From: Idiomarina xiamenensis 10-D-4
Lineage (GTDB): Bacteria > Pseudomonadota > Gammaproteobacteria > Enterobacterales > Alteromonadaceae
Assembly: GCF_000299895.1 (NCBI RefSeq)
Contig: NZ_AMRG01000002.1
Span: 124,001 to 188,000, forward strand
Direction of reading: 5' to 3'
DNA length: 64,000 bases
Part shown: piece by piece, positions 32,106-40,930 of the stretch
Layout: the number at the start of each line of letters is the position of its first letter
Position numbering within the stretch: position 1 is the first letter of the stretch
Made by a program: the position numbers and the translations under genes
The notes under the pieces: generated by a model
What the model was told of the DNA's origin: nothing
The model's database searches: none
Seen by the model: the letters and a program-made list of their open reading frames with translations, nothing else

Positions 32106-32122
32106 ATTCCATAATTTGGAAT
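32106..32122. promoter_or_regulatory. Candidate LysR operator between the SDR unit and its regulator
   Basis: ATTCC (32106-32110) and GGAAT (32118-32122) flank a 7-bp A/T-rich centre, giving the T-N11-A dyad typical of LysR-type binding sites. It lies 40 bp before the LysR start and 104 bp before the SDR start. Confidence 0.5.
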
Positions 32123-32161
32123 AATATTAGTGTATTCATATCAAACCTGAATGTGACTGTG

Positions 32162-33055
32162 ATGCTTAACAGATTGGAAATGCTCCGGATATTTTGTACT
32201 GCTGCTGAGTCTCGCAGCTTTAAAGAAGCGGCTAACCGTCTGGGAATTTCTCCTCAGGCGGTGACACGAGCAGTGAAGGAGTTAGAGCGATTGCAAGGGG
32301 AGCTTTTATTTCATCGAAATACTCGACACATACAAGTGACCCTAGTTGGAGAAAAATTTGCTGTGATAGCAAAAGAACGCCTGCGCGCTGTAGATGAATT
32401 GTTTCAAACAAGCGTCCCTAACTCGGGTAATGAATTACAAGGGCGGGTTCGTATCGCAGCGCCTGTTGGTTTTGGTCATAAATGCTTGATGCCAGCATTA
32501 CTGGAACTCTCAACAATACATCCTCAACTGGATATAGACCTGACACTCAGTGACGAGCGCGTGGATGTAGTTGACGAAAAAATAGATATTGGGATTCGTA
32601 TCGGCTTCATGAGAGATAGTCGATTTATTGCCCGCCAGCTCACCAAAATTAATATGTATGTCGTGGCTTCGCCTGACTTAATAAATAGAGTGGGAAGGCC
32701 TGCGTCTATTGAAGATCTAAACCACTTGCCGGTTACAGGGTTAGTAGATTGCAATACGGGAAAGCTTTGGCCATGGGTTTTTTCCATGGACAGACAGTGG
32801 ACGCCATCCATAACACGTTTTCGAAGTGCCGACGCCGAAGCTGAATTAATGGGTGTACAAAATGGACTGGGGTTTGCTCAAATTCCTGACTTTTCGGCCC
32901 AAGACTTATTACGCCAAGAGAAACTTGTGAGAGTGTTAGAAGAGGTCGAGCCGGTGCCTTGGGATTTATATATTTATCGCCCCCAACGTGGTCCAGTACC
33001 ACAACGTATTCGATTGGTTTTTGATCACTTGGTGTCAAGGTTGAGTGTCCGCTAA
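32162..33055 (+). CDS. LysR-family transcriptional regulator
   Basis: About 297 residues from the ATG at 32162 (MLNRLEMLRIFCTAAESRSF); an upstream GTG at 32153 is possible. The N-terminal winged helix (about 1-60) reads FKEAANRLGISPQAVTRAVKELE, followed by the linker helix and the substrate-binding domain (from about 90; GRVRIAAPVGFGHKCLMPAL). The effector is unknown. The divergent SDR-MDR-MDR unit is its probable target; aldehyde, quinone or other electrophile stress is the usual theme for such units. Confidence 0.9.
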   Translation: MLNRLEMLRIFCTAAESRSFKEAANRLGISPQAVTRAVKELERLQGELLFHRNTRHIQVTLVGEKFAVIAKERLRAVDELFQTSVPNSGNELQGRVRIAAPVGFGHKCLMPALLELSTIHPQLDIDLTLSDERVDVVDEKIDIGIRIGFMRDSRFIARQLTKINMYVVASPDLINRVGRPASIEDLNHLPVTGLVDCNTGKLWPWVFSMDRQWTPSITRFRSADAEAELMGVQNGLGFAQIPDFSAQDLLRQEKLVRVLEEVEPVPWDLYIYRPQRGPVPQRIRLVFDHLVSRLSVR

Positions 33056-33101
33056 TGGCATAAAGCTGAAGTTCAGTAGTAAGCGAGGAGCGGACATTTA
33101 T
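33056..33101 (+). repeat. Right copy of the imperfect 46-bp direct repeat
   Basis: It begins at the base after the LysR stop codon and matches 28955-29000 at 33 of 46 positions in the same orientation. The two copies enclose about 4.05 kb holding exactly the MDR, MDR, SDR and LysR genes. Confidence 0.6.
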
Positions 33102-33157
33102 TACAATCCGTAGTATCGTCACAAATCGCCAAAGATTAAATCGTAAAGGATTGTAAC

Positions 33158-33895
33158 TTGAAACTCCTCACATTATTCGCAAGTTTATTTTTCAGCGCTT
33201 TAAGTTTTGCAGGCGATAAGCTTTACGATGAATCCAGAGATAGACATATTCCGATAGAAGTCTCGTACCCTAATCAAAACGAACATTGCAATCAGGCTCA
33301 GAAGTGCTCAGTAGCATTACTGAGCGCAGGTTACGGCGTATCACATACTAAATACACTTTTTTGTCCGACCATCTAAACCAACTGGGTTACATGGTGGTG
33401 GCTATTGGGCACGAGTTAGAAAACGATCCTCCGTTGTCGGTCTCGGGTAATTTGTATGAAGCTCGAAGCGAAAACTGGATGAGAGGCTCAGAAACACTGG
33501 AGTTTATTAAATACAGGCTGGCACCCACTTACCAACACTATAACTTCAACGATTTGCTACTTATTGGTCATTCAAACGGTGGGGATATTTCCTCTTGGCT
33601 TGCGAATGCCGATAAGGATTATATCGTCACACTGATTACACTTGACCATCGCCGCGTTCCGCTTCCCAGAAGAAAGGGTATTAACGTCCTCTCAATTCGA
33701 GGTAGCGATTATCCTGCTGACGAGGGCGTATTGCCCTCAAAGAAAGAGGCAAAAAAGTACAGCATGTGCGTCAAAGAAATACCAGAGTCCCGTCACAATG
33801 ACATGACTGATTACGGCCCTAAATGGCTTAAAGATGAAATTACTAACGTTATCGATAATTTTCTAAACGGCACGGGCTGTCGAGCTGATTCATGA
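33158..33895 (+). CDS. Secreted alpha/beta-hydrolase-like protein
   Basis: A 245-residue protein starting at TTG with AAAGGA upstream. The first 18 residues (MKLLTLFASLFFSALSFA) form a signal peptide. The nucleophile elbow is GHSNGG near residue 138; the C-terminal ESRHNDMTDYGP probably carries the catalytic His and DHRR or a nearby Asp the acid. Four cysteines could make disulfides in the periplasm. Substrate unknown. It lies just outside the direct-repeat block and is convergent with ttcA. Confidence 0.7.
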   Translation: MKLLTLFASLFFSALSFAGDKLYDESRDRHIPIEVSYPNQNEHCNQAQKCSVALLSAGYGVSHTKYTFLSDHLNQLGYMVVAIGHELENDPPLSVSGNLYEARSENWMRGSETLEFIKYRLAPTYQHYNFNDLLLIGHSNGGDISSWLANADKDYIVTLITLDHRRVPLPRRKGINVLSIRGSDYPADEGVLPSKKEAKKYSMCVKEIPESRHNDMTDYGPKWLKDEITNVIDNFLNGTGCRADS

Positions 33896-33947
33896 TGAAT
33901 ACTAATCTGGCCCCGGTTCGCTCCTGCCACAAAACCGCCTTTAACCA

Positions 33948-34859
33948 CTAACCCACATTAACCACCTGAATTTTCCCAAGTTGCTGTTCTTCGGCGTCCA
34001 TGGCGTCGATGCTGGGGACGCTGTAGCTGGGTGAGTCGAAGGCGGTGTCGCCATTGCTATCGGCGACGCCGTGGGCGCTGACGGCGGCGAAGTCGAATAG
34101 GTTTGCGTCGGCTAGGTGTGAGGGCACGACGTTTTGCACGGCGGTGAACAAGCTTTCGATACGGCCGGGGAATTGTTTATCCCACTGTGACAGCATCTGT
34201 TTAACCGCCTGGCGTTGCAGGTTTTCTTGTGAGCCGCACAGGTTGCACGGAATGATCGGAAACTGCATCTGTTCGGCGTAGCGGCTGATGTCTTTTTCGC
34301 GGGCGTAGGCCAGCGGACGAATCACCACGTGTTCGCCGTTGTCGCTCACTAATTTGGGCGGCATCGATTTTAGCTTGCCGCCGTAAAACATATTCAAAAA
34401 CAAGGTTTCCAACATGTCGTCGCGGTGATGACCGAGAGCGATTTTGGTCGCGCCTAACTCTTTTGCGGTGCGATACAAAATGCCACGGCGTAAGCGCGAG
34501 CACAACGAGCAGGTGGTTTTGCCAGCCGGGATCTTTTCTTTCACGATGCTGTAGGTGTCTTCTTCGACAATGCGGTAGTCAACACCCAGTTCACTCAGGT
34601 AGTCGGGTAACACATGCTCGGGAAAGCCGGGTTGTTTTTGGTCTAAGTTAACCGCAATCAGCTCGAATGATACCGGTGCAATGCGTTTTAAATACATCAG
34701 TACGTCCAGCAGGGTATAGCTGTCTTTACCGCCCGATAAGCACACCATAATACGGTCGCCGTCCTCGATCATGGCAAAGTCCTCGATGGCTTTACCGACG
34801 TCACGACGGATACGTTTTTGCAATTTATTAAAGCTGTATTGCTGCTTATTGGCTGCCAT
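33948..34859 (-). CDS. ttcA: tRNA 2-thiocytidine(32) synthetase TtcA
   Basis: A 303-residue ATP-dependent Fe-S enzyme that thiolates C32 of some tRNAs. The PP-loop [13 protein letters not shown] is near residue 40, and the cluster cysteines are in [13 protein letters not shown] and [11 protein letters not shown]-terminal extension after LFDFAAVSA is variable in the family. It ends the minus-strand series cco-fnr-uspE-ttcA seen in related genomes; fnr, uspE and ttcA are also close neighbours in E. coli. Confidence 0.95.
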   Translation of the reverse strand: MAANKQQYSFNKLQKRIRRDVGKAIEDFAMIEDGDRIMVCLSGGKDSYTLLDVLMYLKRIAPVSFELIAVNLDQKQPGFPEHVLPDYLSELGVDYRIVEEDTYSIVKEKIPAGKTTCSLCSRLRRGILYRTAKELGATKIALGHHRDDMLETLFLNMFYGGKLKSMPPKLVSDNGEHVVIRPLAYAREKDISRYAEQMQFPIIPCNLCGSQENLQRQAVKQMLSQWDKQFPGRIESLFTAVQNVVPSHLADANLFDFAAVSAHGVADSNGDTAFDSPSYSVPSIDAMDAEEQQLGKIQVVNVG

Positions 34860-34962
34860 GCTGGCTCCTGACTGACGCGGACGGCTGAACGTTAACGGGC
34901 GCCGATTATAGCGAACCGTGTCAGCGCTGTCATGCCCTGCAGGTTGGATTTAGCCGCCTGAC

Positions 34963-35928
34963 TCAGGATTTTGCCAACGGCGATTTAAAGCCCTCGGGTT
35001 TGACCGCCAATACATCGCAATTAAGATGGTCGATCACGTGTTCGGCGGTGTTACCGATCAAGGCGGCGCTAAAACCGCTGCGACCAACCGTGCCAAGCAC
35101 GACTAACTCGGCATCTAAGCGTTCTGCCACCTCGGGAATGACATGTTCGGGCATGCCTTCTTCGACATGGCAGCAAGCGGCGGGAATGTGATAACGATCG
35201 GCGTAATGTTGTAGTTGAAGCAAATGCTGTTTTGCCAAGGTATCACCGTAGCCAACCATGTCGAATTCAGGAATTTCGACCGCGATGTTCATGGGGGCAC
35301 CGGGGTAGGCGTTGAGCAGGTGCACTTGCGCCTGTAACGGCTCTGCCAAAGCTAGAGCACGCTCAATAATACGGCGATTCAGGCTGTCGTGATGGTCGTT
35401 GTCGCTAAGCGCATGAATTGCGGCAATAATATGGCCTTGTTGGGGCCAGTCATGGTCTTTGACCAGTAATACCGGGCAGGGTGCTTTACGTAATATGTGC
35501 CAGTCGGTAGGGGTGAAGATAACGTGCTGTAAGCCGTCATGACGGCGAGTGCTTTTAATGATCAGGTCGTGCTGCTGCTCGATAGCATGGATGACGATAG
35601 CCTCGTAGGGGCGGTTATGCCACATCACACAGAGTTCATGCTCAACGCCGTGCATATCATAGTCGCTGAGTAAATCTTTTATCCAAGCTTCGCGGTCGGC
35701 AATCAGACTGTGTCGCATGGCCTCGCGTTCTTGCGCTGCCAACATCGTGGTCATTTCGTAGGAGAAATCATAAATCGACAGAAATAGCGTTAGCTTGACG
35801 TTGGCCAATTGCTTGGCAGAAGTTAAGCGCGCTAGTTCTAATGCCCGGTGTAACGCTTTTTGCTGTTGCTCGGTGGCGTCCAGCACCACCAAGATACGCT
35901 GTTCGCTTGCCTGTGTACTGTCCATCAT
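34963..35928 (-). CDS. uspE: Universal stress protein E
   Basis: About 321 residues from the ATG at 35928 (MMDSTQASEQRILVVLD), with AAGGGTGG upstream; a GTG at 35949 is less likely. Two tandem Usp domains are seen: the first ends ADLIIKSTRRH-type text (LIIKSTRRHDGLQHVIFTP, CPVLLVKD), the second ends LVVLGTVGRSGFSAALIGNT followed by CDVLAVKPEGF. Proteins of this tandem class respond to stress and growth arrest in the cytoplasm. TTGTC-N4-ATCAC at 36043-36056 is a weak FNR-like match (7 of 10) upstream. Confidence 0.92.
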   Translation of the reverse strand: MMDSTQASEQRILVVLDATEQQQKALHRALELARLTSAKQLANVKLTLFLSIYDFSYEMTTMLAAQEREAMRHSLIADREAWIKDLLSDYDMHGVEHELCVMWHNRPYEAIVIHAIEQQHDLIIKSTRRHDGLQHVIFTPTDWHILRKAPCPVLLVKDHDWPQQGHIIAAIHALSDNDHHDSLNRRIIERALALAEPLQAQVHLLNAYPGAPMNIAVEIPEFDMVGYGDTLAKQHLLQLQHYADRYHIPAACCHVEEGMPEHVIPEVAERLDAELVVLGTVGRSGFSAALIGNTAEHVIDHLNCDVLAVKPEGFKSPLAKS

Positions 35929-36084
35929 CTGACCACCCTTAATCAGCACTGCAATAAACGTTCATACGGTAATTGCTCTGTTATTAGATTAGCCTAGGGC
36001 GCGGCGATGTGCGAGTGCGGATGACTTAAAGCGGCGTCAATATTGTCTTAAATCACGGTTTTTTCATGATCAGGGGCGCGGTCT

Positions 36085-36150
36085 AAACAGCGCCGCGTCG
36101 GCTGATCGCCGAGGACGCTGTTTACTGAAGCATCGATATTAATTATCGAT
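36085..36150. other. Structured gap between fnr and uspE
   Basis: AAACAGCG (36085-36092) and CGCTGTTT (36116-36123) form a perfect 8-bp stem with an inner TCGGC/GCCGA stem. Next to it ATCGATA (36132-36138) and TATCGAT (36144-36150) form a second dyad close to the fnr stop. Neither has a T run, so they are transcript-end or protein-binding structures of unknown role. Confidence 0.5.
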
Positions 36151-36165
36151 ACGAGTGGCTAACGC

Positions 36166-36894
36166 TTAGGCTTCGCAGCCTGCCAGTTCCTTGGCTGTGG
36201 TGCGTAGTGCTTGCGGGTCGGCAATGGTTACCCACTTATTATCAACGACGATGATTTGCTGGCGTTGTAGCAGGCTTAACAGGCGACTGACGGTCTCTAC
36301 CGATAAGCCCAAATAATTACCGATATCGGCTCGGGTCATCGATAAGCGAAATTCGCGCGCGGACAAACCACGGCTGGCAAAACGCTCGGACAGGCTCAAT
36401 AAAAAGGCCGCTAAGCGTTGCTCGGCGGTTTTTTGGTTTAATAGCCCATGCAAGCGTTGATCGGCAACCAACTCAGAACTCATCAAGCGCATCACTTGTT
36501 GTTGCAGAGCCGGTAGTTGCATCGATAAACGTTGTAACTGCTCGTAGGGAATTTCGCACAACATGCTGGTTTCCAGCGCCACGGCAAAGCTTTGATGCTG
36601 CTGCTTAGCTAAACCATCAAAACCGATTAAATCGCCGGGCAAATGAAAGCCGATGACTTGTTGGTCGCCGTCGTCCGACAGTGTATAGGACTTTAACGAA
36701 CCCGACCGCACTGCATACAGGCATTGCAAACGTTTGCCGCTGGCAAACAATTGATCGCCTTTTTGCAACGGTTTATTGCGCTCGATAATGTCGTCAAGTT
36801 GAGTCAAAGATTGGCTATCTAAGCTGTAGGGTAAGCACAGTTGGCTAATACTGCAATTTTGGCAGTGAATGTGTTGAGCTGAAGGTGAGGGCAT
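36166..36894 (-). CDS. fnr: FNR/EtrA-type oxygen-sensing transcription regulator
   Basis: A 242-residue CRP-family regulator. The N-terminal cluster cysteines are in [11 protein letters not shown] (three Cys) and the fourth in [10 protein letters not shown] near residue 113, matching the [4Fe-4S] ligands of E. coli Fnr. The helix-turn-helix near the end reads [19 protein letters not shown], with the E..SR contacts for TTGAT half-sites. It loses its cluster in air and activates low-oxygen genes. Placement next to the cbb3 oxidase genes fits, and a matching site is seen ahead of ccoN. Confidence 0.96.
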   Translation of the reverse strand: MPSPSAQHIHCQNCSISQLCLPYSLDSQSLTQLDDIIERNKPLQKGDQLFASGKRLQCLYAVRSGSLKSYTLSDDGDQQVIGFHLPGDLIGFDGLAKQQHQSFAVALETSMLCEIPYEQLQRLSMQLPALQQQVMRLMSSELVADQRLHGLLNQKTAEQRLAAFLLSLSERFASRGLSAREFRLSMTRADIGNYLGLSVETVSRLLSLLQRQQIIVVDNKWVTIADPQALRTTAKELAGCEA

Positions 36895-36906
36895 AGCAAC
36901 GACCCC

Positions 36907-37569
36907 TTATAATTGTCCAATAAACTGTTTAGCAAGCTGTAGCAATTGCCACGCGCCATAAGCGATAAGCAACACACCCATGGCTTTACGAAACCCTGTC
37001 GAGCTTACAATAACCTGTAGTGTACGGCTGAACAGAGCAAAAATAAACATCGCTGGCAATGTTCCTAAGCCAAACAGCGCCATATACAGCGCGCCACCGG
37101 CGGCACTACCGCTTAATGCCGCCCAACTTAGCGCACTGTAAACCAGTCCGCAGGGCAACCAGCCCCAGACCATGCCGGCGGCAAAGCTGCCCAGATAGCC
37201 GTGTTGACCACGTAAGCGCACCGCCAATGGTTGTATGCGTCGCCACAGTGGTTGCGCCAGTCGTTCTAAGCGGTTTAAGCCAAACCACCAGCCACCAAAA
37301 TACAAGCCTAATGCAAGCAAAAATAGTGCCGCCAGCACGCGTAAACCTTGTAGCACGGCGATGCTACCTTGCGCGGCAAGCAATACCGCCGCGCCCACTA
37401 ATGCTCCAATCAGGGTGTAGGTAGTGATGCGCCCTAAGTTATAACAGAGTAACAAGGCGGGCCGTTGTTGTAGACCGATAGCGGCGCTGATACCGCCACA
37501 CATCGCCATGCAATGACCAGCCCCAGCTAACCCCATTAACAAAGCCGCAAAGGCATCTATGGCGTTCAC
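36907..37569 (-). CDS. SafE/TauE-family membrane protein of the cbb3 cluster
   Basis: A 220-residue protein with about six membrane helices and conserved glycine-rich text (GLAGAGHCMAMCGGISAA; GFLLAYGAWQLL-like end). The paired cysteines and His of HCMAMCGG are typical of the sulfite-exporter-like proteins found in ccoS/ccoI operons, sometimes named CcoH-like or YfbH-like. A role in copper supply or maturation of the oxidase is inferred from position. It overlaps the ccoS stop by 4 bp. Confidence 0.88.
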   Translation of the reverse strand: MNAIDAFAALLMGLAGAGHCMAMCGGISAAIGLQQRPALLLCYNLGRITTYTLIGALVGAAVLLAAQGSIAVLQGLRVLAALFLLALGLYFGGWWFGLNRLERLAQPLWRRIQPLAVRLRGQHGYLGSFAAGMVWGWLPCGLVYSALSWAALSGSAAGGALYMALFGLGTLPAMFIFALFSRTLQVIVSSTGFRKAMGVLLIAYGAWQLLQLAKQFIGQL

Positions 37570-37781
37570 GGCTTGTCCGACTTATCGCGCTGTTGTTGGT
37601 CAGTGTTGGCCGAATTGCGTGGCTTAGCGTTTTGCTGCTCGTCTTCATCGTCTAGCAAAATGCTCATGCCTTGCCGCTCAATATCTTCAAACTGATTAGA
37701 GCGCACCGCCCAAAAGAAAATAGCGACGCCAATAGCGACGATGATCATGGCGATTGGAATTAGTACGTAAATGACACTCAT
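37566..37781 (-). CDS. ccoS: cbb3 oxidase maturation protein CcoS
   Basis: A 71-residue protein: one N-terminal membrane helix (MSVIYVLIPIAMIIVAIG), then FFWAVRSNQFEDIERQGMSI, the CcoS signature, then a charged tail (LLDDEDEQQN). It is needed for heme and copper insertion into CcoN in studied bacteria. It overlaps both neighbours by 4 bp (ATGA), so translation is tightly coupled. Confidence 0.95.
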   Translation of the reverse strand: MSVIYVLIPIAMIIVAIGVAIFFWAVRSNQFEDIERQGMSILLDDEDEQQNAKPRNSANTDQQQRDKSDKP

Positions 37782-40237
37782 CGTGGGTACAACCTTAATG
37801 AATTTAACACCACCAGCAGCGAGCTGAACGACATGCCTAATACGGCAATGTAAGGCGTGACCAAGCCAGCCACGGCGAGCGGAATAATAATCACATTATA
37901 AGCCACCGCCCAGCTTAAGTTTTGACGCATGATACGACGGCAGCGTAGGGCAATTTCACGCAAGTTTAACAGCGCTTGCAAGTGCGGTTTTAAAATGACG
38001 ACATCGGCGCTACTTTTCGCCATATCGGCGGCGTTAGCAAAGGTAACCGACAAATCTGCCTGCGCCAATACGGGGCTGTCGTTAATGCCGTCGCCAACCA
38101 TCATTACATGGTGCCCTTGCTGCTGCAACGCGGCAACCTGTGCGAGTTTATCGGCCGGTTTACAGTTGGCTTGCCAGGTGTCGATAGCTAAGGTCTGCGC
38201 GCATTGCTCCACGCGACTGCTGCTGTCACCGCTGAGCAACTGTAATTGCGTCACTTTACCCAGCTGCGCGACGCTGTTGACGGCATCATCGCGTAGTGCA
38301 TCGTCTAGCCAGTACTCGGCCAATACCTGCGTTTGATTGGCTAAAATGACGTTGGCCTGTGGCAGCGTCGGGCGGTATTGCGGATGCCATTGCTTGATCC
38401 AGTCGAGCGCACCTAAACGCCATGCCTGACCGGCATAGTTAGCTGAAAGTCCCGCGCCGCCGTGATTTTCGATATTGCTCAGAGGTGCATCAGCAGGTAA
38501 CGCTGGCCATTGCTGTAATAGTCGTGCCAACGGGTGCTCTGAATGTTTCTCTAAGCTGCTGGTGAGACCTTGTAAAGTGGCCGTTGACCACTCGCTGGTG
38601 GTGTTGTAGTGGCTATCGAGTAAACTGAACTCGCCGTTACTGAGGGTGCCGGTTTTATCGAACACCACGGTATCGATGGCATGCATGGTTTCTAACGCGG
38701 CACTGTCTTTTAATAAAATACCTTGGCTATTGAGCTGATGCACAGCGCCGGTTAAGGCGGTTGGCGCCGCTAACGATAGCGCACAGGGACAAGTTGCCAC
38801 CAGCACCGACAAGGCGACCCAAAAAGCTTGTTCGGGCGCGAACCAATACCAACCAGCATAGGTGAGGGCGGTGATGACCAGCAATTTACTAACAAAATCA
38901 TTGGCTAACGAGTCAGCCAGCCGCCCCAACTTGGGTTTATGGGCTAGCGCATTGTCTTGCAGCGCCACTATGCTGGCTAATACGGTTTGTTGGTTGGCGG
39001 CGTTAACGCGAATTTGAATCGGTTGTTGCTGATTGACGCTGCCGGCTAATATTTGTTCGCCTTGAGCTTTGGCTTGTGGTTGACTTTCGCCGGTTAAGAC
39101 CGATTCACTGAGCCAACCCTGGCTACTGAGTAGTTCGCCATCGGCGGGTACGGTGGCGCCGGGTTTAACCACAATGATATCGCCAATGTCTAAGGCCGAC
39201 ACCGCCACCGCTTGCGTTTGACCATCGGCGTCGATACGCGTCGCCAGCGCTGGCACTAACTTCATTAAGTTTGCGGCATAACTAATGGCACGCTGTTTAG
39301 TGGCTAGTTCTAAATAACGACCGATCAGCAAAAAGAAGGTAAACATGGCGACCGACTCAAAATAGACTTCGCCATGATTGCTAAAGGTGGCGTAGGCACT
39401 AGCGCCGTAAGTTGCCAGTAAAGCAATCGATACCGGCACATCCATATTCGGCTTAGCCGCCTGTAAACTGCGTAACGCGCTGATATAAAACGGCGTAGCG
39501 CTGTAGCCAATCACCGGTGTGGCAAATAAAAGGCTGACCAACCACAGGTAGTGACGGGTATCGCTATCGAGGTCGCTGACCACACCAAAATAAAGCGCGA
39601 ACGCTACCATCATGACTTGCATGGTGGCTAAACCGGCCACGCCTAAGCGTTTTAGTAGTTGTCGTTTTCGACGCTTGATGTCTGCTTCGCTGTTGGCTTG
39701 CTGAAAGGGCAAGGCGCGATAGCCCACCCGGGCAATGGCTTTCAGTAATTCGCTAAGGGGCTGCTGCTGCGCATCCCAATGCAATTGCACGCGGTCGGTC
39801 GAAGCATTCACCAGTACTTGTTTTACCGCTGGCTGTTGTTGTAGCTGACGCTCGATAAGCCAAGCACAGGCGGCGCAAGTCATGCCATCCACCGATAGCG
39901 TGATTTGCTGTAAACCCTGTTTGTCGGTGCCGACAAAGCCGCGTTGCAACTGTTCGTTGTCGTAAGCTTCTAGCGCGCTCAACTCGTCCGGAATAAGAGC
40001 GATATCTTGTGGATTGCTGGTGTCACGATACTGATAAAAGTGGCTCAAGCCTTTTTCGATAATGGTCTCGGCAACGGCTTGGCAGCCTTGGCAACACACC
40101 GCTTGCGCTTGTCCCTGATAAACAACCTGTAAGGCAACGCCCTCGGGGATTGGTTGTAAACAGTGAAAACAGCAGTCGCTAGCGGCGGCTAGTGACTGCT
40201 GCTGATCATTGGGCGCTACCGCCATGGGTTTATACAC
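37778..40237 (-). CDS. ccoI: Copper-transporting P-type ATPase CcoI
   Basis: About 819 residues; the start is a GTG overlapping the fixH stop, or the ATG at 40225. Order: cysteine-rich N-terminal zinc-ribbon-like segment (CCFHCLQPIP, CCQGCQAV), one HMA copper-binding domain (GMTCAACAW), eight membrane helices with the transport motif ATCPCALSLA, phosphorylation site VFDKTGTLS, SEHPLA, and the hinge GDGINDSPVLA. FixI/CcoI pumps supply copper for the CuB centre of cbb3 oxidase rather than detoxify; location between fixH and ccoS supports this over CopA, which is encoded separately at 52055. Confidence 0.95.
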   Translation of the reverse strand: MYKPMAVAPNDQQQSLAAASDCCFHCLQPIPEGVALQVVYQGQAQAVCCQGCQAVAETIIEKGLSHFYQYRDTSNPQDIALIPDELSALEAYDNEQLQRGFVGTDKQGLQQITLSVDGMTCAACAWLIERQLQQQPAVKQVLVNASTDRVQLHWDAQQQPLSELLKAIARVGYRALPFQQANSEADIKRRKRQLLKRLGVAGLATMQVMMVAFALYFGVVSDLDSDTRHYLWLVSLLFATPVIGYSATPFYISALRSLQAAKPNMDVPVSIALLATYGASAYATFSNHGEVYFESVAMFTFFLLIGRYLELATKQRAISYAANLMKLVPALATRIDADGQTQAVAVSALDIGDIIVVKPGATVPADGELLSSQGWLSESVLTGESQPQAKAQGEQILAGSVNQQQPIQIRVNAANQQTVLASIVALQDNALAHKPKLGRLADSLANDFVSKLLVITALTYAGWYWFAPEQAFWVALSVLVATCPCALSLAAPTALTGAVHQLNSQGILLKDSAALETMHAIDTVVFDKTGTLSNGEFSLLDSHYNTTSEWSTATLQGLTSSLEKHSEHPLARLLQQWPALPADAPLSNIENHGGAGLSANYAGQAWRLGALDWIKQWHPQYRPTLPQANVILANQTQVLAEYWLDDALRDDAVNSVAQLGKVTQLQLLSGDSSSRVEQCAQTLAIDTWQANCKPADKLAQVAALQQQGHHVMMVGDGINDSPVLAQADLSVTFANAADMAKSSADVVILKPHLQALLNLREIALRCRRIMRQNLSWAVAYNVIIIPLAVAGLVTPYIAVLGMSFSSLLVVLNSLRLYPR

Positions 40238-40790
40238 CGTAAAGTTTGGGCGACAAGGTGGTGTCTTTTAAAAGCGGTAGGCGAAATTGCTGACTCACAC
40301 GCCAGCTACCGTCGTGCGGCTCCACAGTAATGGTGTATTTGCCATCTAAATCGGCTGGCACGTCGGTGCGATAGGTGCCATCACCGGCCACACTCATTAA
40401 GCGGCTGAAATCTTTATCGGGTTGTGTGGCATGATAAAAGCTCACTTTCAACGCGCTCAGCAATTCTGGCTGACCGTGCACGTAACGTAAGCGCAGCTGG
40501 CCGTCGTGAGCGGCAATATTAAATTCGATACCACGCTTGCGAGCTTCTTCCACTTTAGCAACTACGACGTTAATGGTTTTGCCGCGCTTGTAATAATCGT
40601 CAACCACCATGTTAAAACTACCCTGACTGGTAGAAACGGTAATGATAGTGGCGCAAACGATCACTACGGTAACCGGAATGGCAATCAGCACCCATGGCCA
40701 AAACTGTTTATACCAGGGTTCAATGACTGTGTTGTCAGCCGTGTCAGCGTGGCTACGGGGGGCTGTGGCAGACGAATTGCTATTGCTCAT
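40230..40790 (-). CDS. fixH: cbb3 oxidase assembly protein FixH
   Basis: A 186-residue protein with a cytosolic N-terminus, one membrane helix (about 32-53, PWVLIAIPVTVVIVCATII) and a periplasmic domain containing DDYYKRGKTIN, the FixH signature. FixH-type proteins are needed for oxidase assembly. In many relatives ccoG comes before fixH, but here only a terminator lies between fixH and ccoP. Confidence 0.92.
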   Translation of the reverse strand: MSNSNSSATAPRSHADTADNTVIEPWYKQFWPWVLIAIPVTVVIVCATIITVSTSQGSFNMVVDDYYKRGKTINVVVAKVEEARKRGIEFNIAAHDGQLRLRYVHGQPELLSALKVSFYHATQPDKDFSRLMSVAGDGTYRTDVPADLDGKYTITVEPHDGSWRVSQQFRLPLLKDTTLSPKLYGV

Positions 40791-40846
40791 ACGGGGCTCT
40801 CACTACAATCGCGTATTGGTGCGCGTATTATAACCAATCTAAACAA

Positions 40847-40876
40847 CAAAAGCCCCGCTTGAGCGGGGCTTTTTTA
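40847..40876 (-). terminator. Terminator of the ccoNOQP operon
   Basis: AAAGCCCCGC and GCGGGGCTT form a long G+C-rich stem with a 4-nt loop (40848-40870). Runs of A and T on both sides allow it to work on either strand; on the minus strand it lies 55 bp after the ccoP stop and separates ccoNOQP from fixH-ccoI-ccoS. Confidence 0.85.
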
Positions 40877-40930
40877 ATGTCAACAGCGGACACTTTTGCT
40901 TACTTTCTACGATACCTTGCGGTATATCAA

